NCBI RefSeq assembly: GCF_004341845.1
Contig: NZ_SLVB01000001.1
Location: forward strand, 310,001-374,000
DNA from: Novosphingobium sp. PhB165
GTDB lineage: Bacteria > Pseudomonadota > Alphaproteobacteria > Sphingomonadales > Sphingomonadaceae
DNA: 64,000 nucleotides
Direction of reading: 5' to 3'
Of the stretch, positions 17,922 to 26,507 are shown piece after piece. The notes beneath the pieces were generated by a model. It was not told where the DNA came from, did no database searches, and worked only from the letters and a program-made list of their open reading frames with translations. A program made the position numbers and the translations under genes. Numbering within the stretch: the first letter of the stretch is position 1; each line of letters opens with the position of its first letter.

Positions 17922-18664
17922 GCCGCGTCGGCTTTCCCGATGCTTTCACGCACGCGGCCGTAATCGTGGCCCCAGTCGTCGGTCATTTCCACGCGCACGT
18001 CCCAGAGCGCGGGGAAGAAGCGGTGCTTCGCGCCCGCCTGCAAGAGATCGACCGAGCGGCCCTTGAGCGAGGCGGAACCCATGCCGATGGAGCGGTGGAT
18101 CAGGAAGATGTGGTGCCAGCGGAACTTGCCGAACAGTTCGTCCAGCTCGATCAGCGCTTCGGCGAGGACATAGGCCTCGTCATGGGCAAAGCCCTGATCG
18201 TAGATTTCGCGCACGGTGCGTCCGGCGCCGGAGACATAGGCTTTGTCGAACGTGTGCCACAGCTCGGGAACGATGCGCAGCAGCACGCGGAAACCGGGCG
18301 ATTCCTGCCCACTGCCATTGCCGAGCTGGAGGCGGATTTCCTGATATTCGCGCGGGGACATCGTTTCCAGCAGGTCGAGTTGGGCGGTCATCAGCCGCAT
18401 CAGCCGGTGGCAGCGACCGAGCAGCGTATTGGCGCGCAGGGCCTGCTTCGCGGCGATGCACTCGTCGATATCGAGCACGGTCGAGGCGATCAGCTTCATC
18501 CAGAGTTCCTCGACCTGATGGACGATCTGGAACTGCAACTCGTCGGCATTGCACAGCGCGTCCCACGGTTTCTGGCAGGCGAGCAGGCTGTCGGTCTTCA
18601 GATAGACCTCATAGTCGAGCGCGGCGGGCGCCCCGAGCTGTTCGTAAACCTTGGCGCGATCCAT
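17918..18664 (-). CDS. kynA: tryptophan 2,3-dioxygenase
   Basis: 248 residues from ATG 18664, which has GGGGAGAGG upstream; the much longer open frame beyond it is antisense noise over the Lrp gene. The protein has the haem dioxygenase pattern: HQVEELWMKLI near residue 50, REYQEIRLQLGNGSG (substrate-loop Arg and Gly-Ser), and WHHIFLIHRSIG with the proximal haem His. It oxidises L-tryptophan to N-formylkynurenine. It is first in the kynA-kynU unit, divergent from an Lrp-type regulator. A formamidase gene (kynB) for the step in between is not in this window. Confidence 0.95.
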   Translation of the reverse strand: MDRAKVYEQLGAPAALDYEVYLKTDSLLACQKPWDALCNADELQFQIVHQVEELWMKLIASTVLDIDECIAAKQALRANTLLGRCHRLMRLMTAQLDLLETMSPREYQEIRLQLGNGSGQESPGFRVLLRIVPELWHTFDKAYVSGAGRTVREIYDQGFAHDEAYVLAEALIELDELFGKFRWHHIFLIHRSIGMGSASLKGRSVDLLQAGAKHRFFPALWDVRVEMTDDWGHDYGRVRESIGKADAA

Positions 18665-18796
18665 GACCTCTCCCCTTATACAAGAACGAGGACGATAGCA
18701 GTGTACGGCCGAAACATTGGTCTTGATTGGACGGCGATTGCGGGCGTTCGGGGAACGGAATAAGGAGATTTGATAATTCTGGAGAACAATCGTTCC

Positions 18797-19261
18797 ATGC
18801 CCGATCTCGATCCCGTCGATATGCGCCTGCTCCGCGCTCTGGAACACGACGCGCGGCTTTCCTTCGCCAGCCTTGGGGAAGTGGCGGGGGTCTCCAAGAC
18901 GCCGAGCTGGAAACGGGTGCAGGCGATGGAGAAAGCGGGCGTGATCGCCGGCTACCGCGCGGTGATCGACCCGGCGGGCATCGGGCTTTCGACGAGTGCC
19001 TTCGTGCAGGTCTCGATCGAGTTCGACCGGCATGAGGCTTTCGAAAGCGCGGTGCAGGACGAACCTGCGGTGCTCGCCTGCCATGCGACCGTGGGGGATT
19101 TCGACTACCTGCTGCAAGTCGCCACGGCGGGGGTTCCCGAACTGGACGACCTGTTGCGCAACCGCCTGCGCAGGTTGCCGGGTGTGCGTCATTTCACCAC
19201 CACTCTTGCCATGCGCGACGTGAAGCCGCGCGCTTATCTGACGGATGCGGCGAAGGGGTGA
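18797..19261 (+). CDS. Lrp/AsnC-family regulator, probable kyn regulator
   Basis: 154 residues. N-terminal helix-turn-helix (DARLSFASLGEVAGVSKTPS WKRV, residues about 15-45) and a C-terminal RAM ligand domain (about 65-145). Divergent from kynA, it matches the placement of KynR regulators that activate kyn genes when kynurenine binds. The start chosen is ATG 18797 with a GGAG site 13 bases upstream. A TTG at 18770 would add nine residues but has its Shine-Dalgarno too close. GAACAATCGTTC lies just before the ATG and could be an operator half-site pair. Confidence 0.85.
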   Translation: MPDLDPVDMRLLRALEHDARLSFASLGEVAGVSKTPSWKRVQAMEKAGVIAGYRAVIDPAGIGLSTSAFVQVSIEFDRHEAFESAVQDEPAVLACHATVGDFDYLLQVATAGVPELDDLLRNRLRRLPGVRHFTTTLAMRDVKPRAYLTDAAKG

Positions 19262-19307
19262 CGGGGGGCATGACGCCCACACCGCTCCACGGAAAACCCG
19301 AATAATC

Positions 19308-19390
19308 CTCGTCATTGCGAGCGTAGCGAAGCAATCCAGAGGGGCGTGCCAAGCCGCTCTGGATTGCTTCGCTACGCTCGCAATGACGAG
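19308..19390. repeat. palindromic intergenic repeat, family A, copy 1
   Basis: Perfect inverted repeat with 34-base arms (starting CTCGTCATTGCGAGCGTAGC) around a 15-base loop, in the spacer after the Lrp gene and before the convergent GST gene. A related copy is at 47200-47290. Confidence 0.9.
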
Positions 19391-19441
19391 AGGGGTGGGC
19401 GATTCGAGTTCCCTCCGAAATGCCAGAGCAGAGGGCCCCGC

Positions 19442-20413
19442 TCACCCCCGTCCGTGCGGCGTTTCGAGGTCCAGAATCGGCCCCACCGGCACAATCCCGG
19501 TCGGATTGATGGTGCGGTGGCTCTGGTAATAGTGCCCCTTGATGTGCTGGAAGTTCACCGTGCCCGCCACGCCCGGCGTCTGGTACATGTCGCGCAGGAA
19601 CCCTTGCAGGTTTGGATAGTCAGCGACGCGGCGCAGGTTGCATTTGAAGTGGCCGACATAGACCGCATCGAAGCGGATGAGCGTGGTGAACAGGCGGATG
19701 TCCGCCTCGGTCATGGCTTCGCCGACAAGGAAGCGGCTGCGTGACAGGCGCTCTTCCAGCCAGTCGAGACTGTCGAAAAGCGGACCCACCGCATCCTCGT
19801 AGGGTTCCTGCGATGTGGCGAAACCGGCCTTGTAGACGCCGTTGTTGACGGTGTCGTAGACTCGCGCATTCACCGCATCGATCTCCGCGCGCAGGGCTTG
19901 TGGGTAGTAATCGCCCGCCTTGGCGCCGAGGCCGTCGAACGCCGAATTGAGCATGCGGATGATCTCGGAGGATTCGTTGTTGACGATCGTCCCCGTCTGC
20001 TTGTCCCACAGGACCGGCACGGTCACCCGGCCGGTGTAGGCAGGGTCCGCCTTGACGTAGACCTCGTAGAGATTGCGTGCGTGATTGACGCTATCCGGCA
20101 CGACGCCCGGCGCCGGATCGAACGTCCAGCCGCGCTCCAGCATCAGCCAGTTGACCACCGAGACGTCGATCATCGCCTCCAGCCCCTTGAGCGCGCGCAT
20201 GATCAGCGTGCGGTGCGCCCATGGGCAGGCAAGGCTGACGTAGAGGTGATAGCGTCCGGCCTCGGCTTTGAAGCCGCGTCCGCCTTCCTGCGTGGGCGCG
20301 CCATCGGCGGTCACCCAGTCGCGGAAAGAGGAGTCCTTGCGCACATAGCGTCCGCCGGTCGATTTCGTATCGTACCAGACATCCTGCCAAACGCCGTCGA
20401 CCAGCTTGCCCAT
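19442..20413 (-). CDS. glutathionyl-hydroquinone reductase (Xi-class GST)
   Basis: 323 residues from ATG 20413 with AGG-rich sequence upstream; an in-frame ATG 51 bases earlier is less well placed. The active-site CPWA motif places the catalytic Cys at residue 63, as in E. coli YqjG. It is followed by the extended Xi-class GST fold (VPVLWDKQTGTIVNNESSEI, then a helical domain ending in GHYYQSHRTINPTGIVPVGP, which is family-typical). It reduces glutathionyl-hydroquinones to hydroquinones, rescuing quinone-glutathione adducts. It stands alone between a palindromic repeat and the autotransporter terminator. Confidence 0.93.
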   Translation of the reverse strand: MGKLVDGVWQDVWYDTKSTGGRYVRKDSSFRDWVTADGAPTQEGGRGFKAEAGRYHLYVSLACPWAHRTLIMRALKGLEAMIDVSVVNWLMLERGWTFDPAPGVVPDSVNHARNLYEVYVKADPAYTGRVTVPVLWDKQTGTIVNNESSEIIRMLNSAFDGLGAKAGDYYPQALRAEIDAVNARVYDTVNNGVYKAGFATSQEPYEDAVGPLFDSLDWLEERLSRSRFLVGEAMTEADIRLFTTLIRFDAVYVGHFKCNLRRVADYPNLQGFLRDMYQTPGVAGTVNFQHIKGHYYQSHRTINPTGIVPVGPILDLETPHGRG

Positions 20414-20489
20414 CGCCTTGCCTCGTTCCAATCGGGGGGGAGGGGCAGCATCGGCCATTGGCAACGGGCTGTAAACCGGCCCGGTCAGG

Positions 20490-20549
20490 AGAAAAAACGG
20501 AAAAAGGTGCGGCGCGCCGACGCAGGGGTGGGGATGACGTCGGCGCGCC
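20490..20549 (-). terminator. intrinsic terminator of the autotransporter gene
   Basis: A perfect 12-base stem (GGCGCGCCGACG with CGTCGGCGCGCC) with a 15-base loop. On the minus strand it is followed by T-tracts (CTTTTTCCGTTTTTTC). It begins about 24 bases past the autotransporter stop. Confidence 0.85.
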
Positions 20550-20572
20550 GCGGCGGCACAATGGGGACCGGC

Positions 20573-23500
20573 TTAGAAGCCGATCGCCACCGAGCCGCGC
20601 AGGGCAAGATTGGTATGGCCGTGGCGATCCTCGGCCGAGAGTTCGCCCAGCATCGTCAGGCCCACGGTGCCGCCGATGGCACGCAGGCGCGCGAACCAGC
20701 CGCTCGTCGCGTCGTCGCCTTCGAGGCGGAAGTCCTGTCCGCCGTCGAAATGCGCGGTGGTCGCGCCAAGGCCGCCGCTGACGATCTCGCGCCAGCCGCC
20801 CTCGGTTTCCATGCGGAACCAGTTGTCGTCGCGGCCCGCCGCGGTCATGAAGTCCACGCCCACGGTCATCGCGCCGTTGACGCCCAGTTCGTCGCTGGTG
20901 CGCGAGGCCACGGTGAGGTCCAGTGCCTTGCCGCCGCCGGTCTCGGTATAGCCGTCTTCCTTGAGGCGGACGTAATCGACCGAGACGTTCGGGCGGAAGT
21001 AGAGGTACTGGCCGCCGCCCTCCCACGAAGCGCCGCCGGCGAAGGTAACGAAGTTGCCGTTCCAGTTGCCGTCGATCGTGCGGTTGACGGTTTCGCTGCC
21101 GGCCGTGCCGCTGAACTTGCGCGCGCTGTCATAGCTGCCGAGGCCGACCGAGGCGCGGGCATAGCCGGCCAGGGGGCCGCTCTGGCCGCGCCAGTGACCT
21201 GCGAATTCCCATGAGTTCGACTTGATCTCGCTCGCCGGTCCGCGCGTGTAGCGATTCCACAGGTAGGAGAAGGTGCCGCCGAAATAGCCCACATCGGTCG
21301 CATATTCGCCGCCCAGCGACATGGCGTAGCCCTGGAGGTTGTAGGCGGCGGTGGCGCCCGCGTTCTTGTCGCTGCCCCAGAACGAGAGGTTCAGGCGCGT
21401 GGTGAAGCGGGAATCGCCGAATACCGGGCCCTGCGGGTCCTGAAGCTGGCGCGTGAGCGTGCGGGTGCCAAGGCTGATGCCCTCGAAGGCGCCGCCCGCG
21501 TGATCGGGCAGCATTTGGGCGACTTTCTCGCGGAAAGTGTCGCCATCGGTCACGCCGAGGAATACCTTTTCGATCGCGTCGTCCTTGCCGAGTGCGGCGA
21601 AGACCGCGTCATAGGCCGTGGCTTGCGAGCGGTTGAGGCCGAGTTCCGCCACCGTGCGGCGGGCCACGTCGACGACGATCACGTTGGCGGGCGCGTCCTC
21701 GTCCAGCGAGGCCTTGAACATGAAGGGGACAAGGTCCGTCGCGGCCTTGAGCTTGTCGCGGCCGGTCAGCGTGCCGGCGGTCAGGACCTGATAGCTGCCC
21801 TCGGCGGTCGAGACATCGGCAAGGCGGATCGAGAGCTTGGCACCGTCCGCGAAAGCGGCGGTTCCGGCCACGGTATAGGCCGAGCCCAGGCCAGCCGCCT
21901 TGTTCAGTGTCACCGCCAGAACGCCGCTCGCGCCGACATCCAGCGAGCCGATCGAGGCCGGTTTGTTGACGTCCAGCGTGCCGCCCGAAACCTTGACCGT
22001 CAGCGCGCCGGCATTGGCGAGTGCGCCGGAGAACACGGCGGTATCGGCCAGCGTCAGGGTGTCCGCGCCGCCGCCGAAATCCGTGGTTCCGGTGTAGCGG
22101 GACGTGCCCGCAAGGGTCATCGTGTCGCTGCCAGAACCGAACGTGACATTGCCCGTCTGCACTGCGTCGCCCGAGAGCGCGAGCGTGTCATTGCCGCCAC
22201 CTAACGTGACATTGCCGGACATAGTGCCGTCGGCGATGGAGAAGGTGTCGTTGCCGCTGCCGAGGCGCACGTCGCCGGTGATGGCGGGGGCGGCGAAGCC
22301 CGATGCGACTTGCGTCTGGCGGATGGTGACGCTGCTGGTGTTCGCCGAAAGATCGATGGCGACATTGCGGCCGCTGTCGGCCTTGGCGCCGGTGGCGGAG
22401 ATCGTGCCGCTGTTCTCGATCAGGTTGAGGGTACCGCTGGCGTCGCCGATGGCGACGGCGGTGCCGGTCTCGCCGACGACCGCCTTGATCGTGCCCGAGT
22501 TGCGCAGGGTGGGCAGGCTGGCCCCGGCCTCGATCTTTACTGCGGTGGCGATCGAGGCGGCGGTGTTGCCGCTGGTGGCGGAGATGGTGCCGCCGTTCTG
22601 GATCTGCGGCGTGCTCGCGCCTGCGCCAAGGCGGATCGCGGTGGCCGCGGCATCCTTGGAGGTGGCGACGACCGAGCCGGTCACGCCGATGCCGTTGGCC
22701 ACGGTGACTTTGCCGCCAAGTCCGCCGATGGCGAGGCCGTTGCCGTCGATGCCGGTGTAGACGCCGTTGCCTTCGATCCCGCCCTCGATCTGGAGGCCGA
22801 AGCCGCTGGCAGTGCCGGCCACCGCGCCGATGGCGATGTCGCGGTCTGCCGCGCCGATCACCATTGCCGGGGCCTTGCCGTAGGTGACGACTTTGGCCGA
22901 GCCTTCCTTGGCGTCGTCGATGCCGTCGCCGTCTTCGTCGGCCTTGTTGGGGTCGCTGTCCTTGGGCGGCACGGCGAGCACGATGCCGCCGGTGACATTG
23001 CCGCCGATCACCAGCGCCGAACCGCCTTGCAGCAGGTCGTCGGCGTCGAGCTTGGAGGGATCGGCGGGGGCGGTGGTGTAGCGATAGCCGGTCGAGGCGA
23101 TGTTGCCCTGCACGACCATGGCCCCGGTCACATCGCCGCCGAAGTGCGCGCCGACCGAGTTCGCACCCTGCGCGGTGACTGAGCCTGCAAGTCGGACATT
23201 GCCGTTGATCGCGCCCGTTTCGACGCCGACCGAATTGTCGCCAAGGACGTTTGTCGTGCCGTCATGGACGAACGCGCCGTTCAGCGTGCCGCCCAGCGAG
23301 ATGCCCGCCGAATGGTTGCCTTCCACCGTGATCGTGCCGCTCTGGGTGAGCTTGCCGGTGTGATCGCCGTCGACGCGGATGCCGATGCGGTTCGAGCCGA
23401 GCGCGAAAGGCCCGTCGAGATCGCCGTCCTTGTCGGTATCGGTCGCGGTATAGGGCTCGTCCACGGTGATCGTGCCGGTGTTGACGATATCGCCGCTGGT

Positions 23501-23770
23501 GCCCGCGAGCGCGCGGATGCCGATGGCGCCGTCGGCATTGCCGACTGCAAGCGCACCGGCATTGGTGACGCCGTTGTTGCTGTCCATCGTGATCGCCGTG
23601 CCCGACGAGAGCACGACCGAGCCGTCCTTGGTCACATTGATGGCGTCGGCGGCGCCGTTCTTGATGGTGGAGGTGAGGAGGGGCGTGGTCTTCTTGGTCG
23701 ACACATCTTCCGCATGCGCGGCCGTCGCCACGGCAAGCAGCGCAGTGGAGGCAAATAGGTAGCGAGGCAT
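20573..23770 (-). CDS. autotransporter (type Va) with beta-helical passenger
   Basis: 1065 residues from ATG 23770 (GAAGGGA upstream). The signal peptide is MPRYLFASTALLAVATAAHA. The passenger (about 25-760) is Gly/Ala/Thr/Val-rich with repeated ADAINVTKDG-, NTGTITV- and GTISATSG-type turns of a beta-helix. It also has Ca-binding-looking acidic loops (DTDKDGDLDG, DEDGDGIDD) and four GS/GGNDT-type repeats (GSGNDTFSIADG, GGGNDTLALSG, GSGSDTMTLAG, GGGADTLTLAD). The C-terminal 280 residues form an outer-membrane barrel ending in Phe. Export of the passenger through its own barrel to the cell surface is expected. Adhesion or enzyme function cannot be told. Confidence 0.9.
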   Translation of the reverse strand: MPRYLFASTALLAVATAAHAEDVSTKKTTPLLTSTIKNGAADAINVTKDGSVVLSSGTAITMDSNNGVTNAGALAVGNADGAIGIRALAGTSGDIVNTGTITVDEPYTATDTDKDGDLDGPFALGSNRIGIRVDGDHTGKLTQSGTITVEGNHSAGISLGGTLNGAFVHDGTTNVLGDNSVGVETGAINGNVRLAGSVTAQGANSVGAHFGGDVTGAMVVQGNIASTGYRYTTAPADPSKLDADDLLQGGSALVIGGNVTGGIVLAVPPKDSDPNKADEDGDGIDDAKEGSAKVVTYGKAPAMVIGAADRDIAIGAVAGTASGFGLQIEGGIEGNGVYTGIDGNGLAIGGLGGKVTVANGIGVTGSVVATSKDAAATAIRLGAGASTPQIQNGGTISATSGNTAASIATAVKIEAGASLPTLRNSGTIKAVVGETGTAVAIGDASGTLNLIENSGTISATGAKADSGRNVAIDLSANTSSVTIRQTQVASGFAAPAITGDVRLGSGNDTFSIADGTMSGNVTLGGGNDTLALSGDAVQTGNVTFGSGSDTMTLAGTSRYTGTTDFGGGADTLTLADTAVFSGALANAGALTVKVSGGTLDVNKPASIGSLDVGASGVLAVTLNKAAGLGSAYTVAGTAAFADGAKLSIRLADVSTAEGSYQVLTAGTLTGRDKLKAATDLVPFMFKASLDEDAPANVIVVDVARRTVAELGLNRSQATAYDAVFAALGKDDAIEKVFLGVTDGDTFREKVAQMLPDHAGGAFEGISLGTRTLTRQLQDPQGPVFGDSRFTTRLNLSFWGSDKNAGATAAYNLQGYAMSLGGEYATDVGYFGGTFSYLWNRYTRGPASEIKSNSWEFAGHWRGQSGPLAGYARASVGLGSYDSARKFSGTAGSETVNRTIDGNWNGNFVTFAGGASWEGGGQYLYFRPNVSVDYVRLKEDGYTETGGGKALDLTVASRTSDELGVNGAMTVGVDFMTAAGRDDNWFRMETEGGWREIVSGGLGATTAHFDGGQDFRLEGDDATSGWFARLRAIGGTVGLTMLGELSAEDRHGHTNLALRGSVAIGF

Positions 23771-23897
23771 CTTCGTCCCTTCAGATCGATCTCGAAGGGG
23801 AAGACGGAGGCCCTGCGGCGGGGCCTTGAAAATAATTTCGGGCGCGCGGATTTCGCTCCAACTCTGGGCCTTAAACCTAACTTGGCCTCCCAAACCT

Positions 23898-23983
23898 CGT
23901 CGTCCCCGCGAAGGCGGGGACCCCGCTTGTTCTTGCGGCTGGGCGAAAAGGAAGCGGGGCCCCCGCCTTCGCGGGGGCGACGG
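23898..23983. repeat. palindromic intergenic repeat, family B, copy 1
   Basis: Long inverted repeat: CGTCGTCCCCGCGAAGGCGG on the left is mirrored by CGCGGGGGCGACGG on the right, arms about 31 bases with a 23-base centre. Other copies are at 39781 and 44559. Confidence 0.9.
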
Positions 23984-24008
23984 AGTGTTGTTTGGTTGAT
24001 GGTGGTTT

Positions 24009-24083
24009 AGCGAATGGCGATTTGGCCAAGGCCGCTTTGGGCACGGCCGGTTTGGTGGGGGCCGGTTTGGCGAATGCCGCCTC
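24009..24083. repeat. five imperfect 15-bp tandem repeats
   Basis: Five consecutive 15-base units with rough consensus TTGGCNANGGCCGGT, just past the TonB-receptor stop codon. Read on the plus strand the units encode a Leu every five residues (LANGD LAKAA LGTAG LVGAG LANAA), but no start site or longer frame supports a protein. Confidence 0.6.
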
Positions 24084-24106
24084 GCTATGCGGCTATTCGC
24101 ACGAAT

Positions 24107-26503
24107 TCAGAATTTCGCGTCGAAACCCAACCGCACCGTGCGCGGGCGCAGCGGCGTCACTTGCTCGCGCCCGGTGGCGAGCGGGGTGCCCAGTGCGAAG
24201 CGGTTGCCGCGCTCGTCGGCAAGGTTGGTCACGCTCAATGTCACCCCGTATCCCGGCGTGCCGAGACGAAGGTCGAACCCGCTGTCGAAATAGTCGCCCT
24301 GCAACATGCCAAGATCCGGCCCGATCCCGAGCCGCGACTTGCCGAGGTAGCTGGCCCAGGCATTGCCCGAAATCGCGAGATCGCCGTCCAGATCGTGGTT
24401 CCACGCCAGCGCAGCGCGTCCGGCGAAGCGGGCGATATTGGGCACCTGCATCTGCAAGGCCTGCACTGTCGCCGCCGCGTAGAAGTACTTCATCTCCGCA
24501 CCCGGCTCGGGCTTGTCGATCCGGCTGCGGTTGAACGCCGCGCCCGCCTCTAAGCGCAGTCCCTGCATCAGTTTCACCCCGGCTGAGACGCTGGCCGACC
24601 AGACGCGCCCATCGCCGATATTGGCAGTGCTGGGCAGGCCTGCGCTGTCGGTGAAGTCGGCCTGGATGTCGCGCCAGCGGGTGTAGGACAGGCTGACCGC
24701 AAGGTCGAACGGGCTCACCCCCGCGCGGCCGTGGCGGGCGCCCATTTCGACGGTGCCGGTACGGTCATTGCGGAAGCGGCGCACATAGTCGCTCTCGATG
24801 GCGAAGCCGCCGGGGCGAAAGCCTTCCTGATAGCGTATGTAGAACTGGTCCTCGCCGGAGAACGCGGCGTGGAGCGCCAGCGCGGGCAGGAACGCGGTGA
24901 AGGTGCGCTGGGCGGTCGTGTTCCGGGCGGCCATGGCCAGAGCTACCAGCGGCGAAAGATCCTCGCCGTCACCGCCCAGCCGGGCGTGGGTGAAGCGTCC
25001 CCCGGCGGTGGCCGTGAAGGGCCCCGTCAGATGCAGGCTCGCCTCGCCGTAGAGCGTGAATTCGTCCACGGTATTGCGCACCCCGGTCGCGCTGCTGCGG
25101 AAGGTCTGTTCCTCGAATTCGCGCGTCAGAGTGGTGCGGTTGCGGGTGTAACTGGCGCCGAGCAGCCAGCCGAAGCCATGGAGCTCGGGCTGCCACAGCC
25201 GCGTCTCGTGCGCGATCATGCGCGTGGCATTATTCTGCTCGAACAGGCGCGGCGGGCCGTCGGGTGTGCCCGCGTCATAGCGCTCGTGCAGGTTCTGGCG
25301 CACTGCCCCGGTGGTCGAGCGCAGTTCCAGCCCGCCGATCCGCCCGGCGACGACCAGTTGGCCCAGCGCATAGTCGGCATTCGATCCTTCGCGCACGCGG
25401 GCGGAATTCTCCAGCGGCGCGCCGCCGCGATCGGCATATTGGCTGTCCGCCGCGTCGATCGACTGGGCAAGGCCCATGACGTCAACGGTCCAGTCCGGTG
25501 CCACTCTTACGCGCAGCGCGGCGCGGCCGCCGAGGACATCGGTGCGGTTGACGTTCTTGCGCCCCATCAGCGGCTTGTCGATATAGCCGCCGTAGCTGGC
25601 GGTATCGAACGTGGCGCGGAAGGCGGCGGTATCGGTGGCCACGGGCAGGTTCACGGTAGCACTGAGATCGGTGGAGGGGGCGCCGTGCTGCGTGAGCGCG
25701 CCGCCGAGGATGATCGACCCGCCGGTCGTGTCGAACACGGGCGGATTGGGCACGAGGCGGATGATCCCACCCAGCGATCCGGCGCCGTAAAGCGTGCCCT
25801 GCGGCCCCTCCAGCACCTCGACGCGGGCAAGGTCCGAAAGCCGAAGGTCCGGATCGGGCGCGTTGTAGGTGAGGCGCATGTCGCCGATGTATTGCCCCAC
25901 GGTCGCCTGTGTCGGCCCGGTGAAGCTGGAATCGGCGATGCCGCGAATGAACAGCTTGTTGCGCCCGCTGCCAAGCTGGGTGGAGGCGACCGTGGCAAGG
26001 CGGCGCACGATCTTCTCGCTGCCGCCGACGCCGCCTGCCGTCAGGCTCTCTCCGCCAAGGATGGTGACTTGCGCGGGGACCTGATCGAGCCGCAAATCGC
26101 GCTTGGTGGCGGTGACGACGATGGGTTGCGGCGTGGGTTCAGCGTGATGAACCGCTGCCGGTTTGGCGGGCGGCGTTTCGGCAATGACGCGGCGCGGTTC
26201 GGGCGCGAGATCGAGCCGCCATGCGCCTCGGCCCGCAGACACCGCGCGGGCGCCTGCCGCACGGGCGAGGCGGGCAACGGCCTCATGCGCTTCCATCCGT
26301 CCACGCAGGGCCGGGATGCGGCGGCTGGCGAGCCGGGGATCGGCGATGACGATGCTGGTGCCGGTCTGCCGCGCGAGTTCGATGGCCGCGTCGCCCGCCG
26401 TGCCCTCGCGCGTCGCCACGATTGCCAGTTGCCCCGGCGCCTGGGCAGCGACGGGCAGCGGCACGGCAAGCGCCGTCAGGCAGAGCAGGAACGCGCGGCG
26501 CAT
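24107..26503 (-). CDS. TonB-dependent outer-membrane receptor with STN signalling domain
   Basis: 798 residues. Signal peptide (MRRAFLLCLTALAVPLPVAA), then an STN domain of about 70 residues (AIELARQTGTSIVIADPRLA) used for contact with an anti-sigma factor. A TonB box-like stretch follows (PIVVTATKRD), then a plug domain (VEVLEGPQGTLYGAGSLGG) and a barrel ending in RLGFDAKF with the terminal Phe. With FecR and an ECF sigma factor directly upstream, it is a FecA-type transducer: ligand binding outside both imports the ligand and switches on its own genes. Ligand unknown; ferric siderophore or haem are usual. Confidence 0.93.
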   Translation of the reverse strand: MRRAFLLCLTALAVPLPVAAQAPGQLAIVATREGTAGDAAIELARQTGTSIVIADPRLASRRIPALRGRMEAHEAVARLARAAGARAVSAGRGAWRLDLAPEPRRVIAETPPAKPAAVHHAEPTPQPIVVTATKRDLRLDQVPAQVTILGGESLTAGGVGGSEKIVRRLATVASTQLGSGRNKLFIRGIADSSFTGPTQATVGQYIGDMRLTYNAPDPDLRLSDLARVEVLEGPQGTLYGAGSLGGIIRLVPNPPVFDTTGGSIILGGALTQHGAPSTDLSATVNLPVATDTAAFRATFDTASYGGYIDKPLMGRKNVNRTDVLGGRAALRVRVAPDWTVDVMGLAQSIDAADSQYADRGGAPLENSARVREGSNADYALGQLVVAGRIGGLELRSTTGAVRQNLHERYDAGTPDGPPRLFEQNNATRMIAHETRLWQPELHGFGWLLGASYTRNRTTLTREFEEQTFRSSATGVRNTVDEFTLYGEASLHLTGPFTATAGGRFTHARLGGDGEDLSPLVALAMAARNTTAQRTFTAFLPALALHAAFSGEDQFYIRYQEGFRPGGFAIESDYVRRFRNDRTGTVEMGARHGRAGVSPFDLAVSLSYTRWRDIQADFTDSAGLPSTANIGDGRVWSASVSAGVKLMQGLRLEAGAAFNRSRIDKPEPGAEMKYFYAAATVQALQMQVPNIARFAGRAALAWNHDLDGDLAISGNAWASYLGKSRLGIGPDLGMLQGDYFDSGFDLRLGTPGYGVTLSVTNLADERGNRFALGTPLATGREQVTPLRPRTVRLGFDAKF

Positions 26504-26507
26504 GGTT

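Larger units (their letters stand above)
23771..24106. other. gene-free spacer between autotransporter and TonB receptor genes
   Basis: Holds the autotransporter leader and presumably its promoter (23771-23890), one palindromic repeat (23898-23983) and a run of five imperfect 15-base repeats (24009-24083). No credible gene is seen. Confidence 0.7.

Noticed and set aside
23898..23983. Palindrome considered as a terminator of the TonB receptor or autotransporter genes
   Set aside because: Copies of the same sequence occur elsewhere in unrelated spacers and a better terminator with T-run exists at 20490-20549, so it is classed as a dispersed repeat.
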